DNA of 12,835 nucleotides, taken from NCBI GenBank assembly GCA_018609945.1, contig JAHENO010000241.1:1-12835 (forward strand), read 5' to 3'. The notes beneath the pieces were generated by a model. It made no database searches. It was given only the letters and a program-made list of their open reading frames with translations, and was not told where the DNA came from. This document shows positions 1 through 6,271 of this stretch, one piece after another. Numbering within the stretch: position 1 is the stretch's first letter; every line of letters starts with the position of its first letter. This stretch comes from Haloarculaceae archaeon (GTDB lineage: Archaea > Halobacteriota > Halobacteria > Halobacteriales > Haloarculaceae). The translations under genes and the position numbers were made by a program.

Positions 1-206
1 ACCCCATTTTTCATAAACGCTTGCGCGTCACCCTCGACGTCGATGTCGAACTGCTCGCCGTCGACGACGACGATGGCCGTGTCGTCGACCACGTCGACCG
101 ACGCCGACTCCGTGTGTCCGAAGTCGGCCGCCAACATCTCGCCGTCGTCGTACTCGTAGCGACGGACCTCGATATCCCTCGCTGCAAACTGCTGTCTGAT
201 ACTCAT
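1..206 (-). CDS. Partial small Hsp20-like / DUF7127-type protein (N-terminal part)
   Basis: The first 68 codons of a minus-strand gene that runs off the left edge. The start is ATG at 206-204 and the protein begins MSIRQQFAARDIEVRRYEYD. It is acidic, with alternating strand-like segments (ASVDVVDD, TAIVVVDGEQFDIDVEG) and a GDAQAFMKNGV stretch at the break. This pattern resembles small haloarchaeal proteins called DUF7127, whose fold is thought to be Hsp20/alpha-crystallin-like; that name is from memory. The start is supported by an AT-rich box at 232-242 on the minus strand, about 30 nt upstream, which fits a leaderless transcript. The C-terminus and downstream partners are outside the window. 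A chaperone-like role would be inference from the family only. Confidence 0.72.
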   Translation of the reverse strand, partial: MSIRQQFAARDIEVRRYEYDDGEMLAADFGHTESASVDVVDDTAIVVVDGEQFDIDVEGDAQAFMKNG

Positions 207-229
207 CCTAACAACAGGTAAGCGTTAAT

Positions 230-243
230 ACTATTTAAATATA
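230..243 (-). promoter_or_regulatory. TATA-like box of the DUF7127-type gene
   Basis: The minus strand reads ATATTTAAATAG here, centred about 30 nt before the ATG at 206. This is the spacing expected for an archaeal TATA box with transcription starting at or within a few nt of the start codon. The surrounding intergenic DNA is clearly more AT-rich than the genes on either side. Confidence 0.6.
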
Positions 244-375
244 TCGCTAATATGGGCGCTACGGTACGCCCGAGCAGTAAAGAGGGATGAAAGCGGTTCA
301 CACTACTACGGATCGTCCTGACGGGTGTCTCCGGGACTCTCACACGACCGGGAGGACGTGGACGACAGTACCGTA

Positions 376-453
376 TACTGCCGGCTATAACTTCGTGAGG
401 ATATTCGGCCACCCGCGGGGTCGAAATTCCTCATGGGTTTATAGCCGGCAGTA
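376..453. repeat. 78-bp interrupted palindrome with perfect 15-bp arms
   Basis: The left arm TACTGCCGGCTATAA (376-390) is exactly the reverse complement of the right arm TTATAGCCGGCAGTA (439-453). After a symmetrical 5-nt mismatch the symmetry resumes for another 5 bp (396-400 TGAGG against 429-433 CCTCA). The centre holds the self-complementary CCCGCGGG (412-419). Each arm places a TTATAG box facing outwards. The right one lies about 42 nt before the hydrolase start at 483 and the left one points towards the DUF7127-type gene. It may be a double operator for a dimeric regulator over divergent promoters, a large hairpin, or a small non-autonomous mobile element. The triplet GTA flanks both ends (373-375 and 454-456), but that is too short to count as a target duplication. 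Confidence 0.75.
437..444 (+). promoter_or_regulatory. Candidate TATA box for the alpha/beta hydrolase
   Basis: GTTTATAG lies within the right arm of the inverted repeat. With a start site about 25 nt downstream, the hydrolase mRNA would have a leader of roughly 15 nt. The overlap with the repeat suggests the promoter is controlled by whatever binds the repeat, which is inference. Confidence 0.4.
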
Positions 454-482
454 GTAACAGGACCGCAACGCCAAGGTGGCCC

Positions 483-1253
483 ATGAAGACAGTCACCCAC
501 CACGGACGAAAGACAGCCTACAGGCTTTCCCGCCCGGACGCCGACGACCCGACGGCGCTGTACGTCCACGGCAGCGGCGCCACACACCACGTCTGGGCCG
601 CCCAGTACGGTCCGGACGGGCCGACCCATCCGGCAGCAGCGCTGGACCTGAGCGGCCACGGCGAGTCCGCCGACGTCGGCACCGACCCCGGGCCGGAGAC
701 GCTCCGGGCCTACGGTGCGGACGTCGCCGCGGTGGCCGAGGCCGTCGGCGCGGACGTACTGGTGGGCAACTCCCTCGGTGGGGCCGTGGTCCAGCACGTT
801 CTCCTCGAAGAGCGTGCGGACGTCTCGGCGGCGGTCCTGGCGGGGTCGGGAGCGAAACTGGCGGTCCAGGAGGAGCTCCGGACGTGGCTGGCCGAGGATT
901 TCGAGCGGGCCATCGACGCGCTCCACGGGGACAATATGCTCTTTCACGACGCCGACGAGCGCACGGAGCGCCGTTCGCGCGAGACGATGCGCGACGTCGG
1001 GCGTGCGGTCACCGAGCGGGACTTCCTGACCTGTCACACCTTCGACGTCCGCGACCGGGTCGGGGAACTGGACGTGCCGCTGCTCGCGCTCGTCGGCGAA
1101 CACGACCGCTTGACGCCGCCGGCCTACCACGAGTACTACGTCGAGAACGCTCCGGACGCGACCCTGGCTGTCGTCGCGGACGCCGCCCACCTGGCGATGG
1201 TCGAGCGGCCCGCCGCGTTCGCAGACGCCGTCGCGTCCTTTCTCTCCGACTGA
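483..1253 (+). CDS. Alpha/beta hydrolase fold protein
   Basis: A complete 256-aa soluble hydrolase of the usual length for single-domain alpha/beta hydrolases. Visible motifs are the oxyanion-strand HG at residues 29-30 (YVHGSG), DLSGHGES at 55-62 (the common D-x-x-G-x-G-x-S turn), the nucleophile elbow GNSLGG with Ser97, a likely acid Asp208 in GEHDRLTP, and the catalytic His236 in AAHLAMVERP. Residues 125-185 form the variable, mostly helical cap. No signal peptide is seen, so it should be cytoplasmic. The substrate cannot be read from the sequence; esterase, lipase-like, C-C hydrolase and haloperoxidase-like members share these motifs. It stands alone downstream of the palindrome, and the next gene starts 38 nt later with its own promoter. 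Fold call is firm, specificity unknown. Confidence 0.93.
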   Translation: MKTVTHHGRKTAYRLSRPDADDPTALYVHGSGATHHVWAAQYGPDGPTHPAAALDLSGHGESADVGTDPGPETLRAYGADVAAVAEAVGADVLVGNSLGGAVVQHVLLEERADVSAAVLAGSGAKLAVQEELRTWLAEDFERAIDALHGDNMLFHDADERTERRSRETMRDVGRAVTERDFLTCHTFDVRDRVGELDVPLLALVGEHDRLTPPAYHEYYVENAPDATLAVVADAAHLAMVERPAAFADAVASFLSD

Positions 1254-1260
1254 CAGTTAC

Positions 1261-1270
1261 TATTATAATA
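1261..1270 (+). promoter_or_regulatory. TATA-like box of the HalX gene
   Basis: TATTATAATA is centred about 26 nt before the GTG at 1292, just after the hydrolase stop codon. It supports the GTG as the start of a leaderless transcript and separates this gene from the hydrolase transcriptionally. Confidence 0.65.
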
Positions 1271-1291
1271 CTGCTCTCCTGACACGTCGGT

Positions 1292-1849
1292 GTGTCCGCC
1301 CAGACCGCCCGCCCCCGCGTACTCGTCGTCATGGGTATCGAGCACGTTGCCGAGACGTACGAGCAGAGCCTCCAGGAGGAGTACGACGTCGACACCGCGA
1401 CCAGCGTCGAGGGGGCACTCGACGTCGTTGACGAGGACCACGACGTGGTGGTATTCGACCGGCAACTGTCCGAGGACGCGGACGTGGTCGTCGTCGACGA
1501 ACTCCAGGAACAGGGGATCGACTGCCGGGTCGTCCTGGTATTCGACGAGGAACCCGAGGCGAGCGTTCTCGAACTCGGGTGTACCGACTACCTCGTCACG
1601 CCCGTCGACGACCGGGAGGTCAACGCGACAGTCGGGCGGGTGATTCGGATCGGCGAATACGTCGACCGGCGCCGCGAGCTGGGTTCGAAGAAGCTCAAGC
1701 GCAACGTCATGGAGGTCGAAGCGACCGGGAGCGACCTGGCCGACGACGAGACCTACCAGGAACTCAACGCCGAGATCGAACGCCTCGAGTCGGTGATCGA
1801 CGAGATCGAGGCGGAACTCGGGCTCGAAGATGTGGACCGATTCTTATAA
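1292..1849 (+). CDS. HalX-type response-regulator protein with a degenerate receiver domain
   Basis: A 185-aa protein with a receiver-like domain (about 8-120) followed by a HalX-type C-terminal helical region with a coiled coil (about 153-178). The alignment to typical haloarchaeal HalX proteins is recognisable: VLVV strand, AETYEQSL helix, VVVFDRQL around the phospho-acceptor, GIDCRVVLV, and YLVTPVDDREV. The acceptor Asp56 is kept. The acidic pair after the first strand (usually VDDE) reads VMGIE, the conserved Thr/Ser after strand 4 reads FD, and the Lys of the usual LVKP motif is Thr103. It therefore probably cannot be switched by Mg-dependent phosphorylation as normal receivers are. No histidine kinase is adjacent. 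The start is GTG, chosen from the TATA spacing; the TATA box of the next gene overlaps its stop codon. Confidence 0.85.
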   Translation: MSAQTARPRVLVVMGIEHVAETYEQSLQEEYDVDTATSVEGALDVVDEDHDVVVFDRQLSEDADVVVVDELQEQGIDCRVVLVFDEEPEASVLELGCTDYLVTPVDDREVNATVGRVIRIGEYVDRRRELGSKKLKRNVMEVEATGSDLADDETYQELNAEIERLESVIDEIEAELGLEDVDRFL

Positions 1850-1850
1850 G
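1843..1850 (+). promoter_or_regulatory. TATA-like box overlapping the HalX stop codon
   Basis: CTTATAAG overlaps the last codons and the TAA stop of the HalX gene and lies about 29 nt before the GTG at 1876. This matches a leaderless promoter for the small membrane protein. Confidence 0.5.
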
Positions 1851-1875
1851 AGCCGTCGTCCGGGACACCCGGTCA

Positions 1876-2106
1876 GTGTCACCCACGAGCGAGCGGACCG
1901 ATCCCGACGGCGTGGACTACGGGTGGGTCATGCAGGTCACCTTCGTCACGACCGTCGCCGTGGGTGCTCCCCTCGTGGCCGCGCTCTCGCTGACGCGGCG
2001 GCTCCCGACCTGGGGCGAGCGGGTCGCCTTCGCCGTCCGCGTCGGCGCGCTCGTGTGGTTTCTCACTGCCGTCTGCGTCTACCTCTACGCACGCCGGAGC
2101 GAGTAG
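1876..2106 (+). CDS. Small two-helix membrane protein, DUF5822-type
   Basis: A 76-aa protein starting at GTG 1876. The N-terminus is polar (MSPTSERTDPDGVDYGW), then come two hydrophobic helices at about 19-39 and 51-71, joined by the loop TRRLPTWGER. The DPDGVDYGWVMQVTF and LPTWGERVAFAVR segments match my memory of a small conserved haloarchaeal family, DUF5822, of unknown function. The open frame extends further upstream, but that part is read through the HalX gene in another frame and is Arg-rich noise. The start is chosen from the TATA box at 1843-1850 and from family-like length. No function is assigned beyond membrane location. Confidence 0.75.
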   Translation: MSPTSERTDPDGVDYGWVMQVTFVTTVAVGAPLVAALSLTRRLPTWGERVAFAVRVGALVWFLTAVCVYLYARRSE

Positions 2107-2220
2107 TGGGCTCCACGCGCAGGTAGGTGAGGCTCCACACCAGGATGGCGGTTTCGTGGGCGCGCAGAGAGCCCGCACAGCCGCTCAAGTATTAATCCAC
2201 TGCCACCCGTGATAGTAGGT
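2107..2220 (+). promoter_or_regulatory. Promoter region of the DUF3179 gene
   Basis: GTATTAAT at 2189-2196 is centred about 28 nt before the ATG at 2221, giving a leaderless transcript. This spacing also argues against the in-frame GTG at 2209 as the start. The rest of the gap shows no clear terminator or second promoter. Confidence 0.6.
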
Positions 2221-3366
2221 ATGAGACCGTTATCAAGACGGAAATTCCTCGCCGCGACCGCAGGGCTGGCCGCGCTCGCTGGCTGTGGCGGCCAGACCGG
2301 GTCCGGCGGGGGATCGACCGACGGGAGCGACCAGGCGTCGACCGCGACGCCGACCGAGAACTCCGGACCGGACACCGCGTCGGGGGCCGCCGTGTCGGGA
2401 GCGGTGCCGACCGCCGAGGAGACGCTGCCGCTGCCGATGTCGCCGGGCGACCTCCGCCAGCAGGCCCAGTCCGGCGGACCCCCGAAGGACGGCATCCCCT
2501 CGATCGACGAGCCGAAGTTCATCAGCGCGTCGGCGGTCGACTTCCTGGATCCGGGTGACCCGGTCTTCGGTGTCGCCCGGAACGGGGACGTGAAGGCCTA
2601 CCCGCAGAAGATCCTCGTCTGGCACGAGATAGCCAACGACACCCTCGGCGGCGACCCGGTGAGCGTGAGTTACTGCCCGCTCACCGGGACCGTCCAGGGC
2701 TTCGAGCGGGGATCGACGACCTTCGGCGTCTCGGGTCGGCTCATCAACAACAACCTCGTGATGTACGACCGCGCGACGGAGGCGTGGTGGCCCCAGATTC
2801 CGGCCACGTCCATCCCCGGCCCCTGGAACGCCGAGCCGGGAACGAAGTCGCTACGGGAGTTCCGGCTCGTCTGGACGACCTGGGAACGGTGGCAAGAGCA
2901 CAACCCCGACACGCAGGTCCTCTCGACCGACACCGGGCACGCGAAGAACTACGGGAACGACCCGTACGGGTCGTACAACTCCCGGGGCGGCTACTACGCG
3001 AACGACAATCTGCTGTTCCCGGCCCTCGAGGGGCCCGACAGGTTCGACAACAAGACGGTGGTCATGGGTGCGCGCACGCCGGCGGGTGCCGCCGCCTTCC
3101 TGAAAGACGCGATCCGGGAGCAGCGCGTCATGACCGGCGAGATCGGCGAGACGCCGGTCGTGGCCGTCTACGACGACCGGTACGACACGGCCTACGTATA
3201 CGAGAACCCCGACGAGGCGAGCTTCGAGTACGACGGCGGATCGATCGTCGGCGCCGACGGCACCGGTCACGCCCCCGACGAACTGCCGCTCACGCGCATC
3301 CACACGTTCGACGCGATGTGGTTCGCGTGGGCGGGCTACTACCCCGACACGAACGTCTATGAGTAA
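2221..3366 (+). CDS. DUF3179-family Tat-exported lipoprotein
   Basis: A 381-aa protein. The N-terminus has a twin-arginine motif (SRRKFL, residues 5-10), a hydrophobic stretch and a lipobox LAGC with Cys22, so it is predicted to be folded before export and lipid-anchored outside the cell. A Ser/Thr/Gly-rich linker (24-65) is typical of haloarchaeal surface lipoproteins. The DUF3179 domain spans about 90-378: GIPSIDEPKF, VKAYPQKILVWHEIANDTLGG, SVSYCPLTGT, SGRLINNNLVMYDR, and a C-terminal MWFAWAGYYPDT. After lipidation the only free Cys is Cys152 in CPLTG; many relatives have a second Cys or selenocysteine near here. The biochemical role of the family is unknown. Its stop overlaps the next gene by 8 nt, so the two are probably co-translated. 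Confidence 0.93.
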   Translation: MRPLSRRKFLAATAGLAALAGCGGQTGSGGGSTDGSDQASTATPTENSGPDTASGAAVSGAVPTAEETLPLPMSPGDLRQQAQSGGPPKDGIPSIDEPKFISASAVDFLDPGDPVFGVARNGDVKAYPQKILVWHEIANDTLGGDPVSVSYCPLTGTVQGFERGSTTFGVSGRLINNNLVMYDRATEAWWPQIPATSIPGPWNAEPGTKSLREFRLVWTTWERWQEHNPDTQVLSTDTGHAKNYGNDPYGSYNSRGGYYANDNLLFPALEGPDRFDNKTVVMGARTPAGAAAFLKDAIREQRVMTGEIGETPVVAVYDDRYDTAYVYENPDEASFEYDGGSIVGADGTGHAPDELPLTRIHTFDAMWFAWAGYYPDTNVYE

Positions 3367-3949
3367 CGCGCCAGCCTCGCGGGTGGGAACGGCGCTCTCG
3401 CGAACGCGCTTTGCCACGTCGCTGGCGCTCCGCCGGCGCGACGCCGCGCTCGTGTTCGCGGGCGTGACGCTCGTCTACTGGGTCGTGTACCTCTGGATGA
3501 TCGGTCACCTCTCGCCCGGTCTGGGCGGCTACAGCGTGAGCGTCGTCGCGGACCCGCTCGGGAAGTTCCTGCAACCCCAGCTCGGCCCCTTCATGTTCAC
3601 GCCGGTCGCCCGCGTCTCCCTGGGCCCGCTGACATACCTGTTCTCGCTGAACACCGTCCTCGGTGGCGTCCTCGCCGGGCTGGTCGGGCTGAACCTGGCG
3701 CTGACCTACCTGGTCTGGCGCCAGCCCAAAGCCTGCGGTATCGGGGGCTCCTCGAGTGGCTTCCTCGCGAGCATCCCGGCGCTGCTGTCCGGGACGGCCT
3801 GCTGTGGTCCCATCGTGTTGATCGTCCTGGGCATCCAGGCTTCGGGTCTGCTCCTGACCACCTTCCAGTTCCTGTTGCCCGCGGCGGCGCTCCTGCTGGT
3901 CGGGAGTCTCGTCCTCGTCGGCCGGCAAGTCAATCCCCAGGCGATCTAG
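3359..3949 (+). CDS. Multi-pass membrane protein with an ACCGP motif, coupled to the DUF3179 lipoprotein
   Basis: A 196-aa integral membrane protein whose ATG lies inside the end of the DUF3179 gene, an arrangement that usually means translational coupling. Hydrophobic segments are at about 29-49, 88-106, 107-120, 135-160 and 163-187, giving four or five helices. A positively charged N-terminus (residues 13-27) suggests a cytoplasmic start. Three cysteines stand out: Cys126 in KACGIGG and the vicinal Cys148-Cys149 in SGTACCGP at the start of a helix. Vicinal Cys followed by Gly-Pro in a membrane helix recalls metal- or thiol-handling membrane proteins such as MerT, but I see no wider similarity and would not call it that. 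No family name recognised with confidence. It converges with the HAD gene 56 nt away. Confidence 0.85.
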   Translation: MSNAPASRVGTALSRTRFATSLALRRRDAALVFAGVTLVYWVVYLWMIGHLSPGLGGYSVSVVADPLGKFLQPQLGPFMFTPVARVSLGPLTYLFSLNTVLGGVLAGLVGLNLALTYLVWRQPKACGIGGSSSGFLASIPALLSGTACCGPIVLIVLGIQASGLLLTTFQFLLPAAALLLVGSLVLVGRQVNPQAI

Positions 3950-4005
3950 GACCGACTGCGTCCGTATTCGTCGACGGCAACAGACGGGGCCCGGGAGCGC
4001 CAGTC

Positions 4006-4557
4006 TCAGGAGCGACGGCCGTCGGCCGCGGTGCGTTCCCGGACGTGCTGGAAGTCGACGCCTGCCCGGCGTGCGGCCTCGGCGTCGCTCTCGGAGTCCC
4101 CGACGAACAGCGTCCCACCCGGTTCGGCCCCGAGACCGCGCACCGTCGCCAGCAGGGATTCGGGGTCGGGCTTGTAGGTGTCGACGGTGTCCCGGCCGAC
4201 CACGACCTCGACGTACTCGTCGAGGCCGTGCGTCTCCAGCGCGATGCGGCAGGCGGCCTCGCAGTTGAGCGAACAGACGCCCACGGGCACGTCCAGTGGG
4301 AGGTCGTCGGCCAGCGGGAGACGGTCCGAGGTGCGCGCCCCCTCCCGTTCGTAGTCCGCGAGGACCGCCTCGATTGACTGGCGGTGGCCGGTCTCTTCGG
4401 CCCGTTCGAGGCTGTCCCAGAGGGACATTCCCACGGTGTCGACTCCCTTGGCTGCGAGAGCCTCGGCCGCGTCCACGGCCGCGGCGTCCCAGTCGACGTC
4501 CAGCCGCACCAGCGTCCCGTCGAGGTCGTAGACGACTGCGTCGTACTCGGCTGTCAC
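4006..4557 (-). CDS. HAD-superfamily phosphatase, phosphoglycolate phosphatase-like
   Basis: A 183-aa protein starting at GTG 4557. All four HAD motifs are visible: motif I DLDGT with nucleophile Asp11 and Asp13, motif II in GVCSLN with Ser96, motif III Lys129 in TYKPDP, and motif IV GDSESD with Asp155 and Asp159. Residues 18-85 form a small helical cap, as in the phosphoglycolate phosphatase / beta-phosphoglucomutase-like group. It should dephosphorylate a small phosphorylated metabolite in the cytoplasm; the substrate is not readable. The open frame extends 27 codons further upstream, but that part is Arg/Gly-rich and unlike the family, so the start is placed just before the first strand (TAEYDAVVYDLDGT). 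No strong promoter is seen. It is divergent from the zinc-ribbon gene. Confidence 0.9.
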   Translation of the reverse strand: MTAEYDAVVYDLDGTLVRLDVDWDAAAVDAAEALAAKGVDTVGMSLWDSLERAEETGHRQSIEAVLADYEREGARTSDRLPLADDLPLDVPVGVCSLNCEAACRIALETHGLDEYVEVVVGRDTVDTYKPDPESLLATVRGLGAEPGGTLFVGDSESDAEAARRAGVDFQHVRERTAADGRRS

Positions 4558-4688
4558 ATCCGCCCCTACGCCCCGGTTTCGCAAAGGCGTGTCGACCCCG
4601 CTCCGGGGGACGCGTCCGGACCCTCGCAGTCCCTGCATCGGAGTCCCGGCGGCTGTCGAACCGGACCGTGGGTACTGCTAGCATAGAG

Positions 4689-4696
4689 CTTAATTT
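4689..4696 (+). promoter_or_regulatory. TATA-like box of the zinc-ribbon gene
   Basis: CTTAATTT is centred about 29 nt before the ATG at 4722, again fitting a leaderless transcript. It is the clearest AT-rich island in the divergent gap between the HAD and zinc-ribbon genes. Confidence 0.55.
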
Positions 4697-4721
4697 GCTT
4701 CAGGTCGTAGTTTCGACACGT

Positions 4722-4877
4722 ATGGTGCTGAAAAAGATCACTGACCTCGTCCGACCGGACACGACGTACACCCACGAGTGTTACGACTGCGGCGAGGTGT
4801 TCGAGTCGGATGTGCCGCGGGACGCTGCCGAATGCCCGGAGTGTGGCGGACCGCCCGTCGTGCCGGACGAGAGCTGA
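4722..4877 (+). CDS. Small zinc-ribbon protein (51 aa)
   Basis: A 51-residue protein with a basic N-terminus (MVLKKITDLVRP) and one zinc ribbon: Cys20-x2-Cys23 in ECYDCGEVF and Cys38-x2-Cys41 in ECPECGGPP. It ends in a short acidic tail. Such proteins are common in haloarchaea and are often involved in nucleic-acid or protein contacts, but nothing here shows which. The longer open frame upstream is unrelated Arg-rich noise antisense to the HAD gene. The ATG is chosen from the TATA spacing and because the zinc-ribbon protein is complete from there. It lies 118 nt before the ribosomal-protein operon and has its own promoter, so co-transcription with that operon is not required. Confidence 0.82.
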   Translation: MVLKKITDLVRPDTTYTHECYDCGEVFESDVPRDAAECPECGGPPVVPDES

Positions 4878-4953
4878 TCCCGCTGCTGGAGTGGCGCGTC
4901 AGTCGAGTCGGCACCGTACGCTAACGGACCGCCCGGCAGGTGAATCGCACGGG

Positions 4954-4960
4954 TTTTAAA
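4954..4960 (+). promoter_or_regulatory. TATA-like box of the L44e operon
   Basis: TTTTAAA is centred about 39 nt before the ATG of rpl44e. This predicts a start site near 4983 and a short leader of about 13 nt, unlike the leaderless pattern of most other genes here. It is the only strong promoter ahead of the five-gene operon. Confidence 0.65.
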
Positions 4961-4995
4961 CGCCGGTGTCCAACTGGCCCGCAAGGTCGATATCT

Positions 4996-5277
4996 ATGGA
5001 GATGCCACGCCGGATGAACACGTACTGTCCACACTGCAACGAACACCACGAACACGAGGTCGAGAAGGTCCGCTCCGGTCGGTCCTCGGGCATGAAGAAG
5101 GTCAACGACCGCCAGCGCAAGCGCCAGTCGGGCATCGGCAACGACGGGAAGTTCTCGAAGGTGCCCGGCGGAGACAAACCCACGAAGAAGACGCAACTCA
5201 CCTACCGCTGTGGCGAGTGTGGCCGCGCCCACCAGCGCGAGGGCTGGCGCGCCGGCCGCCTCGAGTTCCAGGAGTGA
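4996..5277 (+). CDS. rpl44e: 50S ribosomal protein L44e
   Basis: A 93-aa protein closely matching archaeal/eukaryotic L44e (eukaryotic eL42), a large-subunit protein near the tRNA exit site. It begins MEMPRRMNTYCPHCNEHHEH and ends EGWRAGRLEFQE. Four zinc ligands are visible: Cys11-x2-Cys14 and Cys72-x2-Cys75. The basic middle (RSGRSSGMKK, KFSKVPGGDKPTKKT) is the conserved rRNA-contacting region. A second in-frame ATG two codons later is possible, but family members usually begin with MxMPRR. First gene of the translation operon; rps27e follows after only 2 nt. Confidence 0.97.
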   Translation: MEMPRRMNTYCPHCNEHHEHEVEKVRSGRSSGMKKVNDRQRKRQSGIGNDGKFSKVPGGDKPTKKTQLTYRCGECGRAHQREGWRAGRLEFQE

Positions 5278-5279
5278 CC

Positions 5280-5453
5280 ATGGCGGGGAACTTCTACCGC
5301 GTGGCCTGTCCCGACTGTCAGAACGAACAGGTCGTCTTCGGCAAGGCCGCCACGGAGGTCGCCTGCCAGGTCTGCGGACACGCGCTCGTCCGGCCGGCCG
5401 GCGGCAAGGCGGCCATCGAGGGCGACGTCGTCGAGACCGTCGAGGCACGATGA
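5280..5453 (+). CDS. rps27e: 30S ribosomal protein S27e
   Basis: A 57-aa zinc-ribbon ribosomal protein of normal archaeal length. Cys10-x2-Cys13 (VACPDCQNEQ) and Cys29-x2-Cys32 (ACQVCGHAL) form the zinc site, followed by the conserved RPAGGKAAIEGDVV segment. The ATG is 2 nt after the rpl44e stop. Its stop overlaps the start of the aIF2-alpha gene in an ATGA, a sign of translational coupling of three translation genes. Confidence 0.97.
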   Translation: MAGNFYRVACPDCQNEQVVFGKAATEVACQVCGHALVRPAGGKAAIEGDVVETVEAR

Positions 5454-6250
5454 AGTACAGCGGCTGGCCCGAACCCGGCGAACTCGTGGTCGGCCGGGTC
5501 GACGAGATCGAGGACTTCGGCGTCTTCGTCGACCTCCAGGAGTACGACGACAAGCGTGGCCTCTGTCACATCAGCGAGGTCGCGTCCGGGTGGATCAAGA
5601 ACGTCCGCGACCACGTCAGCGAGGGGCAGACAGTGGTCGCGAAGGTGCTCGACGTCGACGAGAGTGCCCAGCAGATCGACCTCTCGATCAAGGACGTCAA
5701 CGTCCACCAGCGCAAGGACAAGATCCAGGAGTGGAAAAACGAGCAGAAGGCCGACAACTGGATGGAGCTGGCCTTCGGCGAGGACATCGACGACGAGCAG
5801 TACGCGGCCATCGCCAACGAGTTGCTGGCGGAGTTTGGCTCGATGTACGGCGGCTTCGAGGAGGCGGCCATCCACGGCGCCGAGGCGCTCGAAGAGACGG
5901 ACCTCTCGGAGGACGAAATCGAGGCCATCGTCGAGACCGCACGCGAGAACGTCTCTGTCCCGTACGTGAATGTCACGGGATACGTCGATCTGCAGTGTCC
6001 CGACAGCGACGGACTCGACGTCATCAAGGACGCCCTCGAAGCCGCCGAAGGCAACGGTGATGTTCCCGAAGAGATCGACCTCGAAGTGACCTACGTCGGT
6101 GCCCCGGAGTACCGCATCGAGGTCCAGGCGCCCGACTACAAGACCGCCGAATCCGAACTGGAGGAGAGTGCCGACCGGGCACGCGCGGTCGTCGAAGAGC
6201 AGGGCGGGACCGCACGCTTCCACCGCGAGCGCAACGAAGACGAGGAGTAA
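5450..6250 (+). CDS. Translation initiation factor aIF2, alpha subunit
   Basis: A 266-aa protein, the usual length for archaeal aIF2-alpha. Residues 9-84 are an S1/OB RNA-binding domain (ELVVGRVDEIEDFGVFVDL, GLCHISEVASGWIKNV). A helical middle domain follows (about 88-170; QEWKNEQKADNWMELA), then a C-terminal alpha/beta domain (about 175-255; VTGYVDLQCPDSDGLDVIKD, APEYRIEVQAPDYKTAE) that contacts the gamma subunit. With beta and gamma it forms aIF2, which brings initiator tRNA to the small subunit. The loop at 42-54 lies where eukaryotic eIF2-alpha carries the regulated Ser51; the local sequence is different. The ATG overlaps the S27e stop. The factor is a standard member of this operon. Confidence 0.97.
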   Translation: MKYSGWPEPGELVVGRVDEIEDFGVFVDLQEYDDKRGLCHISEVASGWIKNVRDHVSEGQTVVAKVLDVDESAQQIDLSIKDVNVHQRKDKIQEWKNEQKADNWMELAFGEDIDDEQYAAIANELLAEFGSMYGGFEEAAIHGAEALEETDLSEDEIEAIVETARENVSVPYVNVTGYVDLQCPDSDGLDVIKDALEAAEGNGDVPEEIDLEVTYVGAPEYRIEVQAPDYKTAESELEESADRARAVVEEQGGTARFHRERNEDEE

Positions 6251-6271
6251 CCGCCCCCGCCCCACGGTGCG

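Noticed and set aside
203..412. 69-codon minus-strand frame covering the left arm of the palindrome
   Set aside because: Basic, non-haloarchaeal composition, and it overlaps the true start and promoter of the DUF7127-type gene.
306..1190. Long minus-strand open frame of 294 codons opposite the hydrolase
   Set aside because: Arg/Val/Gly-rich sequence without motifs, mirroring a hydrolase with full catalytic motifs; long antisense frames are common in GC-rich haloarchaeal DNA.
2209..2220. GTG start four codons upstream for the DUF3179 gene
   Set aside because: The TATA spacing fits the ATG at 2221, and the Tat signal begins properly with MRPLSRRKF from there.
2674..2688. Selenocysteine in the DUF3179 motif
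   Set aside because: There is no in-frame TGA in the motif; the codons read TGC CCG CTC ACC GGG.
4558..4638. 27-codon N-terminal extension of the HAD phosphatase
   Set aside because: Arg/Gly-rich and absent from the normal family layout, where motif I lies close to the start.
3290..4684. 464-codon minus-strand open frame
   Set aside because: Very Arg-rich and low in acidic balance, overlapping three genes with clear family motifs.
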